From: Muribaculaceae bacterium
Lineage (GTDB): Bacteria; Bacteroidota; Bacteroidia; Bacteroidales; Muribaculaceae
Length of the DNA: 64,000 nucleotides
Assembly (NCBI GenBank): GCA_017405965.1
Contig: JAFQZK010000022.1
Span: forward strand, 185,869 to 249,868
Direction: 5' to 3'
Made by a program: the position numbers and the translations under genes. This document shows positions 24,692 through 34,312 of this stretch, piece after piece (position 1 is the stretch's first letter; each line of letters begins with the position of its first letter). The notes below the pieces were generated by a model. That model saw nothing but the letters and a program-made list of their open reading frames with translations, had not been told where the DNA came from and did not search any database.

Positions 24692-25071
24692 AACAGATAC
24701 TCCATTTCATCATAACGTTGGCACTGACCATGGTCATCACAGCCTGTGCTCCCGTGGAGGACGACATCTTCACCACGGCCCGCATCACAGTAACGGCCGG
24801 CGATGAGTTGATCATCACCCGCGTTCAGGCACAGGTGCAGTTGACCAACGTGAACACCCGCCAGGTAACCACAGTTGCCGACTTTGAAGGTTCCAGCGCC
24901 ACGGTCGAGGTGTTGCGCGGTGCCTATCAGATTGGCATCGAGGGCGTTGCCACCTGCCAGATGTCTGACGGCACCACACGCATGCGACAATTCCGCAGCC
25001 AGAGCGATTATGCCGAGTTCATCAGTAAAGAGCAGAACGACATCACACTTAACATGATTTTCCTGGACTGA
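24688..25071 (+). CDS. Small lipoprotein with DUF4876-type N-terminal domain
   Basis: 127 residues from the ATG that overlaps the receptor stop (ATGA). Lipoprotein signal with lipobox ITAC (Cys20). The mature part (about 35-100) reads like the first domain of the DUF4876 protein at 26616: QVQLTNVNTRQVTTVADF here against KATLTNVETKQVTTIEAS there, followed by the GxYQIGIEG / GNYNVIVNG strand. Probably a surface or periplasmic accessory of the receptor. Confidence 0.75.
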   Translation: MKQILHFIITLALTMVITACAPVEDDIFTTARITVTAGDELIITRVQAQVQLTNVNTRQVTTVADFEGSSATVEVLRGAYQIGIEGVATCQMSDGTTRMRQFRSQSDYAEFISKEQNDITLNMIFLD

Positions 25072-25072
25072 T

Positions 25073-26566
25073 ATGAGACGACTCTTCTTATCCATTCTTA
25101 TCTTCATAACCACCGGAGCGGCGATGGCATCCAACGCCGACTCGGCCCTCGTCGAGCACATATCGCTGGAGAAACTCACAGTGCAGGAGTCGCTGCATAA
25201 CCCCGCATTGCACGGGATCGGTTATCAACAGTCGTTTTCGCAACTGGCTCTGGGCATCGACCTCCAGCGCCAGTCCACCGCTTTCATCCCAGAGAAAGGC
25301 AAGGGCTTCACACTGCCCTACATCAAGGTGAATACCTATCATCACCTGAATGGCAGCAGCACCGTCTGGGGCGAAGCCTCCTACACGACGGGCAAGCAAC
25401 ACGACATCAAGTGGAATTCCACCAGCGACTACGACCTGTTGCAGCCCTATATCCTTGCCGACACTGCAGGAGGCAACACACGCCGTGAACGCTACACCAT
25501 TTCGGGCGGCTATGCAGCCCGCATCAACCGCCTCGCCTTGGGCGGAGAAATGCTCGTGCGTGCCGAGCAGGAATACCGTGGGCGTGACCCGCGCATGCGG
25601 GGCATCGTCACCGACTTGACACTGCGCATCGGCAGCGGTTACGATTTTATGCGTTATCGTGTGGGAGCAACCATCGAAACCAACATCTACAAGCAGACCA
25701 ACAGCGTCGCCTTTTATCGTGAGGAGGGCGTCATCCCAGAGTTTCAGATGACAGGTCTGGGCTCCGAATACAGCCGTTTCTCGGGCGACAAGCGCAGCCT
25801 CTATTACGACGGGGGTGGCATGACCTTGCTGCTTCATGCCTCGCCGATTGACCATAGCGGCATCTACTGTGACATCTCGCTTGACGAGCATCGCTATCAC
25901 CGCAAACTCGCCGAATTCAACTCCATGCCGCTCACCGACCTCTACAACGAGCATGCGGGAGTGACGGTGGGCTGGAAACGCGACAAGGGTTATCGCCTCA
26001 CCACACTGGCGCATCTTGACTATACGAGGCGCACAGGAAACGAGCATGTGGGCGGCACCTCCGATGCCCGCTATTTTCCCGTTATCGCTTGCTTGACGAT
26101 GTACAAAGGTCAGATGCTGGACAGCTATCTGGGCGCGCTATACGGGCGAAATCATTGGAATATCGTCTTGACTGCCGGATACAAATCTCAAAGCGAGGAA
26201 TATGTCTATCCGCACCGTGAGATGAAGGCCAGCCACGTCTACGGCAAGCTACAGGGGCAATGTTTCCTGCGTCCCGGCAACAAAATACTGCTGACCGTGG
26301 ATGCCCATGCATCCTATCTCGCCAAGGTAAGCGACAAGTTGCAGATGCCCTTTGCCAACATGGGAGAAGACATCACCCGAATGATTCAGCACAAGCACAA
26401 GTTCGCTACAGCCAATTATACCGACCTGGGCGCCAAAGTGCGCGCCGACTATGCCTGGAAGCAGACACGTTACGGCATTTTTGCTGAGTTGGGCGGCGGC
26501 TTGACCTTGTGTTCGGCCAGCGAACACCAGACGCAGTTTCACAGTTCAATAGGTATAACATTTTGA
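25073..26566 (+). CDS. DUF6850-family outer-membrane beta-barrel protein
   Basis: 497 residues with a signal peptide (about 1-20, ending AMAS). The mature part is a long run of alternating amphipathic strands with aromatic girdles (LGIDLQRQSTAFIPEKG, TVWGEASYTTGKQHD, RYRVGATIETNIYK), ending in FHSSIGITF, a typical outer-membrane C-terminal signal. I recall such proteins beside TonB receptors and DUF4876 proteins in Bacteroidota. It begins 1 bp after the small lipoprotein stop. Role unknown; maybe an outer-membrane partner or exporter. Confidence 0.75.
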   Translation: MRRLFLSILIFITTGAAMASNADSALVEHISLEKLTVQESLHNPALHGIGYQQSFSQLALGIDLQRQSTAFIPEKGKGFTLPYIKVNTYHHLNGSSTVWGEASYTTGKQHDIKWNSTSDYDLLQPYILADTAGGNTRRERYTISGGYAARINRLALGGEMLVRAEQEYRGRDPRMRGIVTDLTLRIGSGYDFMRYRVGATIETNIYKQTNSVAFYREEGVIPEFQMTGLGSEYSRFSGDKRSLYYDGGGMTLLLHASPIDHSGIYCDISLDEHRYHRKLAEFNSMPLTDLYNEHAGVTVGWKRDKGYRLTTLAHLDYTRRTGNEHVGGTSDARYFPVIACLTMYKGQMLDSYLGALYGRNHWNIVLTAGYKSQSEEYVYPHREMKASHVYGKLQGQCFLRPGNKILLTVDAHASYLAKVSDKLQMPFANMGEDITRMIQHKHKFATANYTDLGAKVRADYAWKQTRYGIFAELGGGLTLCSASEHQTQFHSSIGITF

Positions 26567-26615
26567 AAACAAAATATTAATTATCAACCAATTAAATTAA
26601 ACAAAACAAAAACAA

Positions 26616-27854
26616 ATGAAAAAATCAATCTTGAACAGCATCATCATGATGCTTGCCGCAATCTTGTGTTTATCCTCTTGCAGTGGTGATGACCCCATAC
26701 CCGTCATCCCCACTACAGTGGTGAATCTTGAAGTTCCCGCCAATCTCCAGAACGTAGTCCTGACAAGCGCAAAAGCCACGCTGACCAACGTTGAGACGAA
26801 ACAGGTCACCACCATCGAGGCCTCACAGTTCATCAAGGACGAGAACGGTTACAAGATCATGTGCAACAACATTCAGGCAGGCAACTACAACGTCATCGTC
26901 AACGGTCACCTCGAGTTCACCCTGAACGGTGTCGCCGGCCAAAAGGACTTTGAGGTAAAATCGGACAACGTGGCCATTTCCGAGACGTCACACGACCTGA
27001 AGATGACCGTCTCCACCTTCACGGCCCAGGGCGGTTTTGTCATCAGCGAGATTTTCTTCACCGGCACCTCGACTTCCGAGGGTAAATCCTATAGCGGTGA
27101 CCAGTACATCATCATCACCAACAACTCTGACGTCACGCTGTATGCCGACAGCATCGCCGTGCTTGAGTCTGCCTTCCTGACGACCATTAAGGAGGACTAC
27201 ACCCCTGACATCATGTCCACTCACTTCTCGGTGCAGGCTTGCTACATGATTCCCGGCAACGGCAAGAGCGTTCCCGTTGAGCCCGGCCAGAGCCTCACGC
27301 TGGCTGTCAATGCCATCAACCACACGACCGAGCAGCCCAACTCCATCGACCTGAGCAAGGCCGACTTTGAGTTCTATGACGAGACCTCCAACCCCAATTT
27401 CACCGACCCCGACGGCTCGGCTCCCAATCTGGACAAATGGTACTGCTACACCGCCACCATCTACCAGTTCCACAGCCGCGGCTACAACTCGATGGCCATC
27501 GCCAAGATGCAGACCAGCAAGGAAGACTGGCTGGAGAATTATGTCTATGACGCCACCTACCTGTTTGTGTTCGGTGACTTCTCCAAGGAAATGACCAAGA
27601 GCGGCATCTATAAAGTGCCCAACAGCTGGATTCTTGACGGTGTGAACCTGAGCGTGGAATCGGTGCGTGAGTGGAACGTGCTTGATGCATCGATCGACGC
27701 CGGTTGGACCTACTGCGGCAAGGTGGACCGCGACGACACCCGCTTCGACAAGTCGGTGATCCGCAAGCAGGATGCCAACGGCAAGTACATCGACACCAAC
27801 AATTCAACCAACGATTTCATCCCCGAGGCTCCCGCTTCGCTGCTCAACAGATGA
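26616..27854 (+). CDS. DUF4876 lipoprotein
   Basis: 412 residues. Lipobox LSSC (Cys22) after the signal peptide. The N-terminal domain (about 35-125) resembles the small lipoprotein at 24688. The larger C-terminal domain begins FVISEIFFTGTS, contains GDQYIIITNNSDVTLYAD (resembling lamin-tail-like beta sandwiches) and FVFGDFSKEMTKSG. Likely surface-exposed or facing the periplasm, and part of the TonB receptor system. It ends in an ATGA overlap with the protease gene. Confidence 0.8.
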   Translation: MKKSILNSIIMMLAAILCLSSCSGDDPIPVIPTTVVNLEVPANLQNVVLTSAKATLTNVETKQVTTIEASQFIKDENGYKIMCNNIQAGNYNVIVNGHLEFTLNGVAGQKDFEVKSDNVAISETSHDLKMTVSTFTAQGGFVISEIFFTGTSTSEGKSYSGDQYIIITNNSDVTLYADSIAVLESAFLTTIKEDYTPDIMSTHFSVQACYMIPGNGKSVPVEPGQSLTLAVNAINHTTEQPNSIDLSKADFEFYDETSNPNFTDPDGSAPNLDKWYCYTATIYQFHSRGYNSMAIAKMQTSKEDWLENYVYDATYLFVFGDFSKEMTKSGIYKVPNSWILDGVNLSVESVREWNVLDASIDAGWTYCGKVDRDDTRFDKSVIRKQDANGKYIDTNNSTNDFIPEAPASLLNR

Positions 27855-30667
27855 GAACGATGAAACGTCACTTGCTTTATCTTTTTGCACTGGTGCTGCT
27901 GCCCTTGTGGGCGGCAGCCCAGTTGCCTCAGGACCCAGCCGTGCGCACCGGCAAACTCAAGAACGGCATGACCTACTACATCCGCCACAATGCAAAAGAG
28001 GCGGGTTTGGCCGATTTTTACATCGCGCAGCGCGTGGGCTCGATTCTTGAGGAACCTCGCCAGCGAGGACTGGCGCACTTCCTGGAGCACATGGCCTTCA
28101 ACGGCACCAAGAACTTCCCGGGCAAGAACGGGAGACCCGGCATTGTCCCCTGGTGTGAAAGCATCGGCGTGAAGTTCGGTGCCAACCTCAATGCCTACAC
28201 CTCGATAGACCAGACGGTTTATCACATCGGTTCGGCTCCTCTCGTGCGCGACGGCATCATCGATTCGTGTCTGCTGGTACTCCACGACTGGAGTCATTAC
28301 CTGCTGCTCGAGGACCAGGAAATCGACAAGGAGCGCGGCGTCATCCACGAGGATTGGCGCACCCGCCGTGCCGGCATGGCCGTGCAACGTATGCAGGAAC
28401 TGGTCATGCCACGAATCTACCAGGGCACGAAATACGAGGATTGCATGCCCATCGGCTCAATGGACATCGTCGATAACTTCCCCTATCAAGACCTGCGGGA
28501 CTATTACCAGAAGTGGTATCGCCCCGATCTGCAGGCCATCGTGGTCGTGGGTGACTTTGATGTGGATAAGATGGAGAAAAAAATCAAAAAGACCTTCTCG
28601 TCCATCCCCATGCCCAAGAAAGCCGCCGAGCGCATCTACTATCCCGTGAGCGATAATGACAAGATGATTGTTGCCATCGAGAAGGATGCCGAGCAACCCA
28701 TTGTGCTCTGCCATCTGTATCAGAAGCGCGATGCGACCCCCGATAGCGAGAAAAACAGTCTTGCCTACCTGCGCAGTGACTACATCGACAACCTCATCGG
28801 CACGATGCTGAATGACCGTTTTGCCGAATTGCGCCAGCAACCCGGTTCGCCCATCCAGAGCGCCACCGGACGCGCATCCACATTCTTCATCAGCCGCACC
28901 AAAGACGCGTTCTCCATCAGCGTCAGCTGCAAGCAGGACAACATCCTGGGCGGCATCATCGCTGCCGTCGGCGTTGCCGAGCAGGCGCGTCAACATGGTT
29001 TCACCCAGGGAGAACTTGACCGCGCCAAGAGCCTCTACCTCAATGCCGCCGAGCGCCGCTACAAGATGAGCAACGACTACCGCAATTCGCATTATGTCAA
29101 CCAGTGCGTGAGCAACTTCCTCACGGGCGAACCGCTCATTTCGACCGAATTTGAAATGAACAATACCCGCAACCTGAACAAGGAGGTGACGCTTGACGAG
29201 GTGAATGCCGCGGTCAAGGAACTGATCACCGACAAGAATCAGGTCGTTGTCATGTATGCCCCCGACAAAGAAGAAGTCGTTCTTCCCACCGAGGGCCAGA
29301 TCGAGCAGGTCATCCTTGCCGCCCAGCAGCTGCCCTACGCCCCCTATTGTGAGCAGCAGTTGGCCGAACACCTGATCAGCCAGCTCCCGCAACCCGGCTC
29401 GATCGTGAGTGAGAAGCCTTATAAGCATGGCTTCACCGAAATCACACTGTCCAACGGCATGAAAGTCTATACCCGCAAGACTGATTTCAGCGCCGATGTC
29501 ATCTCATTGGAGATGAAGGGTGATGGCGGCACTTCGCTCTACGGCGATGAGGACATCCCGAACTTCAGCGTCATTTCAAGCAGTGTGAGTGAGGCCGGTG
29601 TCGGCGACTTCGACGCCCTCACGTTGCGCAAAATGCTCATGGGCAAGTCGGTCCGTGTCAGCCCGTCAGTCGGCTCCAAGGGCCAGAGTATCAATGGCAC
29701 ATCCTCGATCAAAGACATGAAAACCATGTTCGAACTGGCACATCTGTACTCCACCTCGCCACGACGCGACACAACGGCCTTCAACGAGTTCATCAGCCGC
29801 AACCGTTCATTCTTGACGAACCGCAACGCCTCGCCCAAGGTTGATTACAATGACTCCATCAAGGCTATCCTGTACGGACATCATCCCCGCATGGAGCCTG
29901 TCGTGCAATCGACACTTGACCAGGTGAATTATGACCGCATCTTGGACATCTACCGCAACTGTTTCAGCGACGCCTCCAATTTCAAGACGGTCATCATCGG
30001 CAACTATGATGAACAAGAGTTGCGCCAGCTGCTTTGCCAATACTTGGCGACACTGCCCACGACAGGCAAGCACGAGCAGACCAACTACAGCAACGTTCCT
30101 CAGATCGTGGGAGGACAGGCGGTGCACAAATTCACCAAAAAGATGGCAACGCCACTGGCAAACGTCAGCATCTACTATACCGCCGACGTGCCTTTCACCG
30201 CACAAAGTGACCTGGAACTGGATTTCCTGAAGCGCTGTCTCGCCATCGCCTATACCGACTCGGTGCGTGAGGAGAAAGGCGGCACCTACGGTGTGAGTGT
30301 GGACTTTGACTTGGCACGGGATGACCAGCCCAATGCCACCTTCAAGATCTCTTACAATGCCGACCCCGACCGTTACGATGAACTCAACCCGATCATCTAT
30401 CAGCAGCTGCAGCACATCGCCGATAACGGGCCCCTCGAGTCCAGCATGGCCAAGGTCAAGCAATACCTGACCAAGCAATATGCCCAGATGGCCATCACCA
30501 ACGACTATTGGAGCTACGTCATCTGGCATGAACTGGATGACGATACCGACTTCGACATCAACTACTGCAAGATGGTCGAGAATATGACCGCACGCGACGT
30601 GCAGCTGATGGCTCAGCGCCTGATTGCTGCTAAACGCTGCATCGAGGTCACCATGCTTTCGGAATAA
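27851..30667 (+). CDS. M16 family zinc metalloprotease in the TonB operon
   Basis: 938 residues from ATG 27851 (overlapping the previous stop; ATG 27860 is a close alternative). Signal peptide to about residue 23 (LPLWAAAQ). Zinc motif HFLEH at 76-80, third ligand in ERGVIHED. The C-terminal half has the second M16 fold. Paralog of the 7404 gene, with which it shares YIAQRVGSI and RGLAHFLEHMAFNG. In the Fus system of plant pathogens and in PqqL, an M16 protease of this size cleaves proteins imported by a TonB receptor; the operon here makes the same role plausible. Confidence 0.92.
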   Translation: MRTMKRHLLYLFALVLLPLWAAAQLPQDPAVRTGKLKNGMTYYIRHNAKEAGLADFYIAQRVGSILEEPRQRGLAHFLEHMAFNGTKNFPGKNGRPGIVPWCESIGVKFGANLNAYTSIDQTVYHIGSAPLVRDGIIDSCLLVLHDWSHYLLLEDQEIDKERGVIHEDWRTRRAGMAVQRMQELVMPRIYQGTKYEDCMPIGSMDIVDNFPYQDLRDYYQKWYRPDLQAIVVVGDFDVDKMEKKIKKTFSSIPMPKKAAERIYYPVSDNDKMIVAIEKDAEQPIVLCHLYQKRDATPDSEKNSLAYLRSDYIDNLIGTMLNDRFAELRQQPGSPIQSATGRASTFFISRTKDAFSISVSCKQDNILGGIIAAVGVAEQARQHGFTQGELDRAKSLYLNAAERRYKMSNDYRNSHYVNQCVSNFLTGEPLISTEFEMNNTRNLNKEVTLDEVNAAVKELITDKNQVVVMYAPDKEEVVLPTEGQIEQVILAAQQLPYAPYCEQQLAEHLISQLPQPGSIVSEKPYKHGFTEITLSNGMKVYTRKTDFSADVISLEMKGDGGTSLYGDEDIPNFSVISSSVSEAGVGDFDALTLRKMLMGKSVRVSPSVGSKGQSINGTSSIKDMKTMFELAHLYSTSPRRDTTAFNEFISRNRSFLTNRNASPKVDYNDSIKAILYGHHPRMEPVVQSTLDQVNYDRILDIYRNCFSDASNFKTVIIGNYDEQELRQLLCQYLATLPTTGKHEQTNYSNVPQIVGGQAVHKFTKKMATPLANVSIYYTADVPFTAQSDLELDFLKRCLAIAYTDSVREEKGGTYGVSVDFDLARDDQPNATFKISYNADPDRYDELNPIIYQQLQHIADNGPLESSMAKVKQYLTKQYAQMAITNDYWSYVIWHELDDDTDFDINYCKMVENMTARDVQLMAQRLIAAKRCIEVTMLSE

Positions 30668-30697
30668 CCTGTGTGAGTTACGCTTTTATCTCTGTGT

Positions 30698-30733
30698 CCC
30701 CAATCGTTATGATAACTTTTGGGGGCATTTTTT
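30698..30733 (+). terminator. Probable terminator
   Basis: CCCCAA (30698-30703) pairs with TTGGGG (30719-30724), then ATTTTTT. Ends the TonB/DUF4876/M16 operon. Confidence 0.55.
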
Positions 30734-30757
30734 GACACAAATACCAACAAATGAGGA

Positions 30758-30788
30758 TTGCGCAGCATAGCGCTGATTCCTAATTTTG
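30758..30788 (+). promoter_or_regulatory. Bacteroidota promoter
   Basis: -33 TTG (30758-30760), 20-bp spacer, -7 TAATTTTG (30781-30788), 14 bp before the regulator ATG at 30803. Confidence 0.65.
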
Positions 30789-30802
30789 CATCGTAGATTA
30801 TC

Positions 30803-31762
30803 ATGAAAGAGCAGAAGATATATGAGGCCGAAGACAAGATGATATCGCTCATCGGCGATAACTACAACCTGTTGCAGGCACTGGGCAGTTTCGGCATCAG
30901 CCTCGGTTTTGGCGACAAGACCGTGAGGGAGACCTGTGAGTACAACGGCGTGGACACCCACACCTTCCTCACGGTGGTCAACTATGCCATCAACGGCATC
31001 GGGGTCGCCGAGGATGATGAGCGCATCTCGGTATCCACCCTCTTGCATTACCTGGAAGCCAGTCATGCCTATTTCATTGATTTCCAGCTGCCCTACATTC
31101 GCCGTGAGTTGGAAGAATCGCTCAACGAGGACAACTCGCTGGCGAAGCTCATCATGAAGCTGTATGACGAATATGCCCACGAGATACGCCGCCACATGAA
31201 CTATGAGCAACAAACGTTGTTCCCCTATGTGAAATCGCTGATCGAAGGCAAGCCGGGCAGCGACTACAATGTGGAAACCTTTTCCAAGCACCATGGCACC
31301 GCCGACCACCAGTTACGCGAATTGAAAATCCTCATCATCAAGTATCTGCCCCAAGACGGGTTGCACAACAATCAGCTCACTGCAACGTTGCACGACATCT
31401 ATGAGAATGAAGAATGGCTAGCCCAGCACGCCATGATCGAGGACCACATTTTCGTTCCCGCCATCCGCCGCCTGGAAAGGGTCATCAAGCACGGAGACGT
31501 GACACTGAACATCACCAACATGGTCTTCAAGGATGGTGCACAAAACGCCGAGACGCTCTCCAACCGCGAGAAAGACGTCATCATCGCCCTTGTGCAGGGA
31601 ATGGCCAACAAGGAAATCGCCAGCCATCTGAACATCTCGATCAACACGGTCATCACCCACCGACGCAACATCGCCCGCAAACTCCAGATCCACAGTCCAG
31701 CCGGACTGACAATCTATGCCATCGTCAACGGGCTCATTGACATCAACGCCGTGAAACTGTGA
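30803..31762 (+). CDS. DUF542/hemerythrin protein fused to a LuxR-type DNA-binding domain
   Basis: 319 residues. The N-terminus (about 10-70) resembles the ScdA/DUF542 domain, with Cys45 in RETCEYNGVD. A hemerythrin-like four-helix domain (about 80-230) offers di-iron ligands: His88, His126, His131, Glu135, His163/164, His169, His209, Glu213 and His215. A LuxR helix-turn-helix closes it (251-310, TLSNREKDVIIALVQGMANK and NTVITHRRNI). Ric/ScdA proteins repair iron-sulfur clusters after nitric oxide or oxidative damage. Fused to a DNA-binding domain this is probably a sensor of oxygen, NO or redox state. Regulon unknown. Confidence 0.88.
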   Translation: MKEQKIYEAEDKMISLIGDNYNLLQALGSFGISLGFGDKTVRETCEYNGVDTHTFLTVVNYAINGIGVAEDDERISVSTLLHYLEASHAYFIDFQLPYIRRELEESLNEDNSLAKLIMKLYDEYAHEIRRHMNYEQQTLFPYVKSLIEGKPGSDYNVETFSKHHGTADHQLRELKILIIKYLPQDGLHNNQLTATLHDIYENEEWLAQHAMIEDHIFVPAIRRLERVIKHGDVTLNITNMVFKDGAQNAETLSNREKDVIIALVQGMANKEIASHLNISINTVITHRRNIARKLQIHSPAGLTIYAIVNGLIDINAVKL

Positions 31763-31809
31763 GGCCGCACAGATGATGCCACCCTATTGATAACGAACCA
31801 TTGGCACAT

Positions 31810-31852
31810 AAAGCAGTAGAGACGCAAAATTTGCGTCTCTACTGCTTTAATA
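31810..31852. terminator. Perfect 19-bp palindrome, bidirectional terminator
   Basis: AAAGCAGTAGAGACGCAAA (31810-31828) and its exact inverse (31830-31848), one base between. It lies between convergent genes (regulator and enolase). Same family as the terminator at 21827. Confidence 0.75.
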
Positions 31853-31903
31853 CTCAATTTGTTCAGCCTATAATGTGAGGCTGACCGTACTGATGTTCAG
31901 TGA

Positions 31904-33223
<1,320 letters not shown>

Positions 33224-33262
33224 TTATAAATAAAAACGTTGATATCATTTAGTTTATCGGCG

Positions 33263-33294
33263 CAAAGATAGTCAAAAATAAAAGTTTTACAAAA
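33263..33294 (-). promoter_or_regulatory. Strong promoter of eno
   Basis: Minus strand: -33 TTTTG (33290-33294), 19-bp spacer, -7 TATCTTTG (33263-33270). The leader is about 45 bases. Confidence 0.7.
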
Positions 33295-33416
33295 TATATC
33301 TGCCACTTTTGTGATTCGGTGATTCATGCAACCGATTGCTCCCTCACTTAAAACGGTAATCAAAAAAATGCTCCGCACTGATTTGTCTATGAAAATACCC
33401 TGTTTGTATAATATTT

Positions 33417-33448
33417 TTGTCGTTTCGTTATAATAAGGAGTACTTTTG
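33417..33448 (+). promoter_or_regulatory. Promoter of an orphan transcription unit
   Basis: -33 TTG (33417-33419), 21-bp spacer, -7 TACTTTTG (33441-33448). No open reading frame follows; a terminator does, 105 bp later. Confidence 0.55.
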
Positions 33449-33452
33449 TGCA

Positions 33453-33594
33453 GCCTGAAAAAGGGTGCAGGCCCCGTCAGGCCAGCGATTACAAGGAGTA
33501 CATCAGTTACATTTTCATAACCACAAGTTTATAGTTTTTACTGGAACACACGATGATCCGTCACCTGAAGTCTGTAGGTGACGGATCAGTTTTT
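33453..33594 (+). ncRNA. Candidate small non-coding RNA
   Basis: About 140 bases between a complete promoter (33417-33448) and a strong terminator (13-bp perfect stem 33554-33566/33576-33588, then GTTTTT). No sizeable open frame lies inside. The 5' part is GC-rich and can pair internally (GCCTGAA... with ...TCAGGC), the middle is AT-rich. A separate promoter for the L,D-transpeptidase lies just after the terminator. I recognise no known family (signal-recognition-particle, 6S and tRNA signatures do not fit). It could also be an attenuated leader. Confidence 0.5.
33554..33594 (+). terminator. Rho-independent terminator of the orphan unit
   Basis: Perfect 13-bp stem, 9-base loop, then GTTTTT. 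No gene precedes it on this strand within 1.7 kb. Confidence 0.85.
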
Positions 33595-33597
33595 GTA

Positions 33598-33628
33598 TTG
33601 CACAGTTGAAGTCTTTGTAGTAATTTTG
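33598..33628 (+). promoter_or_regulatory. Promoter of the L,D-transpeptidase gene
   Basis: -33 TTG (33598-33600), 20-bp spacer, -7 TAATTTTG (33621-33628), about 21 bp before the ATG at 33650. Confidence 0.65.
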
Positions 33629-33649
33629 CCGTGTAAATAATGATAATAT

Positions 33650-34309
33650 ATGCTCAATAAATTCATCATCACCATCGCTTTGCTCATGCCCGTCTGTGCA
33701 ACGGCATGTTCACATAAAGCCGACCAAGCTCAAACTGCCGACAACATTGAACAGAGCCGCGACACCGTCTCGACCGTTGCGACGCTGCAACTGCCGCCCT
33801 TGCCCGACAAACCCAGCGGCACGGCATTTATCGTTGTCTCGAAGCACGGCATGACGTTGAGCGTGTATGACCGCAATGCAGCGGGCGACACCGTCATCGT
33901 GGCCCAGTTCCCCTGCTGCATGGGCAAGAACAAGGGCAACAAGCAACGGCGCGGTGACATGCGCACCCCCGAGTCCCGGACAGGCAAGCCCTTCAAAATC
34001 ACCATGATTCAGGATGCCTCGACATGGAAGCACGACTTCAAGGACGGACGTGGCAACATCTTGGCTTACGGACACTGGTTCTTGCGCCTCGAGACACCCG
34101 GCCACAAGGGTATCGGCATCCACGGCAGCACCAACAACGAGCACACCGTCCCCGGCCGTGCCAGTGAGGGTTGCATCCGCCTGCTTGACAAGGATATCAT
34201 CACGCTCAAGGAGCATTTCGCCTACGTTGGCATGCCCGTGACTGTCCAGCACGAGGACCAGACCCCGTTCGACTGGGAGTTGCGCGCCCGCTGGGCAAGA
34301 ACCAAGTAA
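33650..34309 (+). CDS. L,D-transpeptidase (YkuD domain) lipoprotein
   Basis: 219 residues. N-terminal export signal with a possible lipobox ATAC (Cys20). YkuD catalytic domain about 55-205, with the signature IHGS (His158) and SEGCIRL (Cys175 nucleophile). It probably cross-links peptidoglycan or attaches proteins to it in the periplasm. The short non-catalytic part resembles the ErfK/YbiS group. Convergent with the response regulator gene, which ends 3 bp away. Confidence 0.88.
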   Translation: MLNKFIITIALLMPVCATACSHKADQAQTADNIEQSRDTVSTVATLQLPPLPDKPSGTAFIVVSKHGMTLSVYDRNAAGDTVIVAQFPCCMGKNKGNKQRRGDMRTPESRTGKPFKITMIQDASTWKHDFKDGRGNILAYGHWFLRLETPGHKGIGIHGSTNNEHTVPGRASEGCIRLLDKDIITLKEHFAYVGMPVTVQHEDQTPFDWELRARWARTK

Positions 34310-34312
34310 ACT

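Noticed and set aside
27704-27850. N-terminal extension of the M16 protease frame
   Set aside because: Overlaps the DUF4876 coding sequence in another frame, and the signal peptide begins only at 27851-27860.
33453-33594. Signal recognition particle RNA or 6S RNA
   Set aside because: The GGAA-containing SRP apical loop is absent and the large central bubble of 6S RNA is not evident; only a novel small RNA or leader can be proposed.
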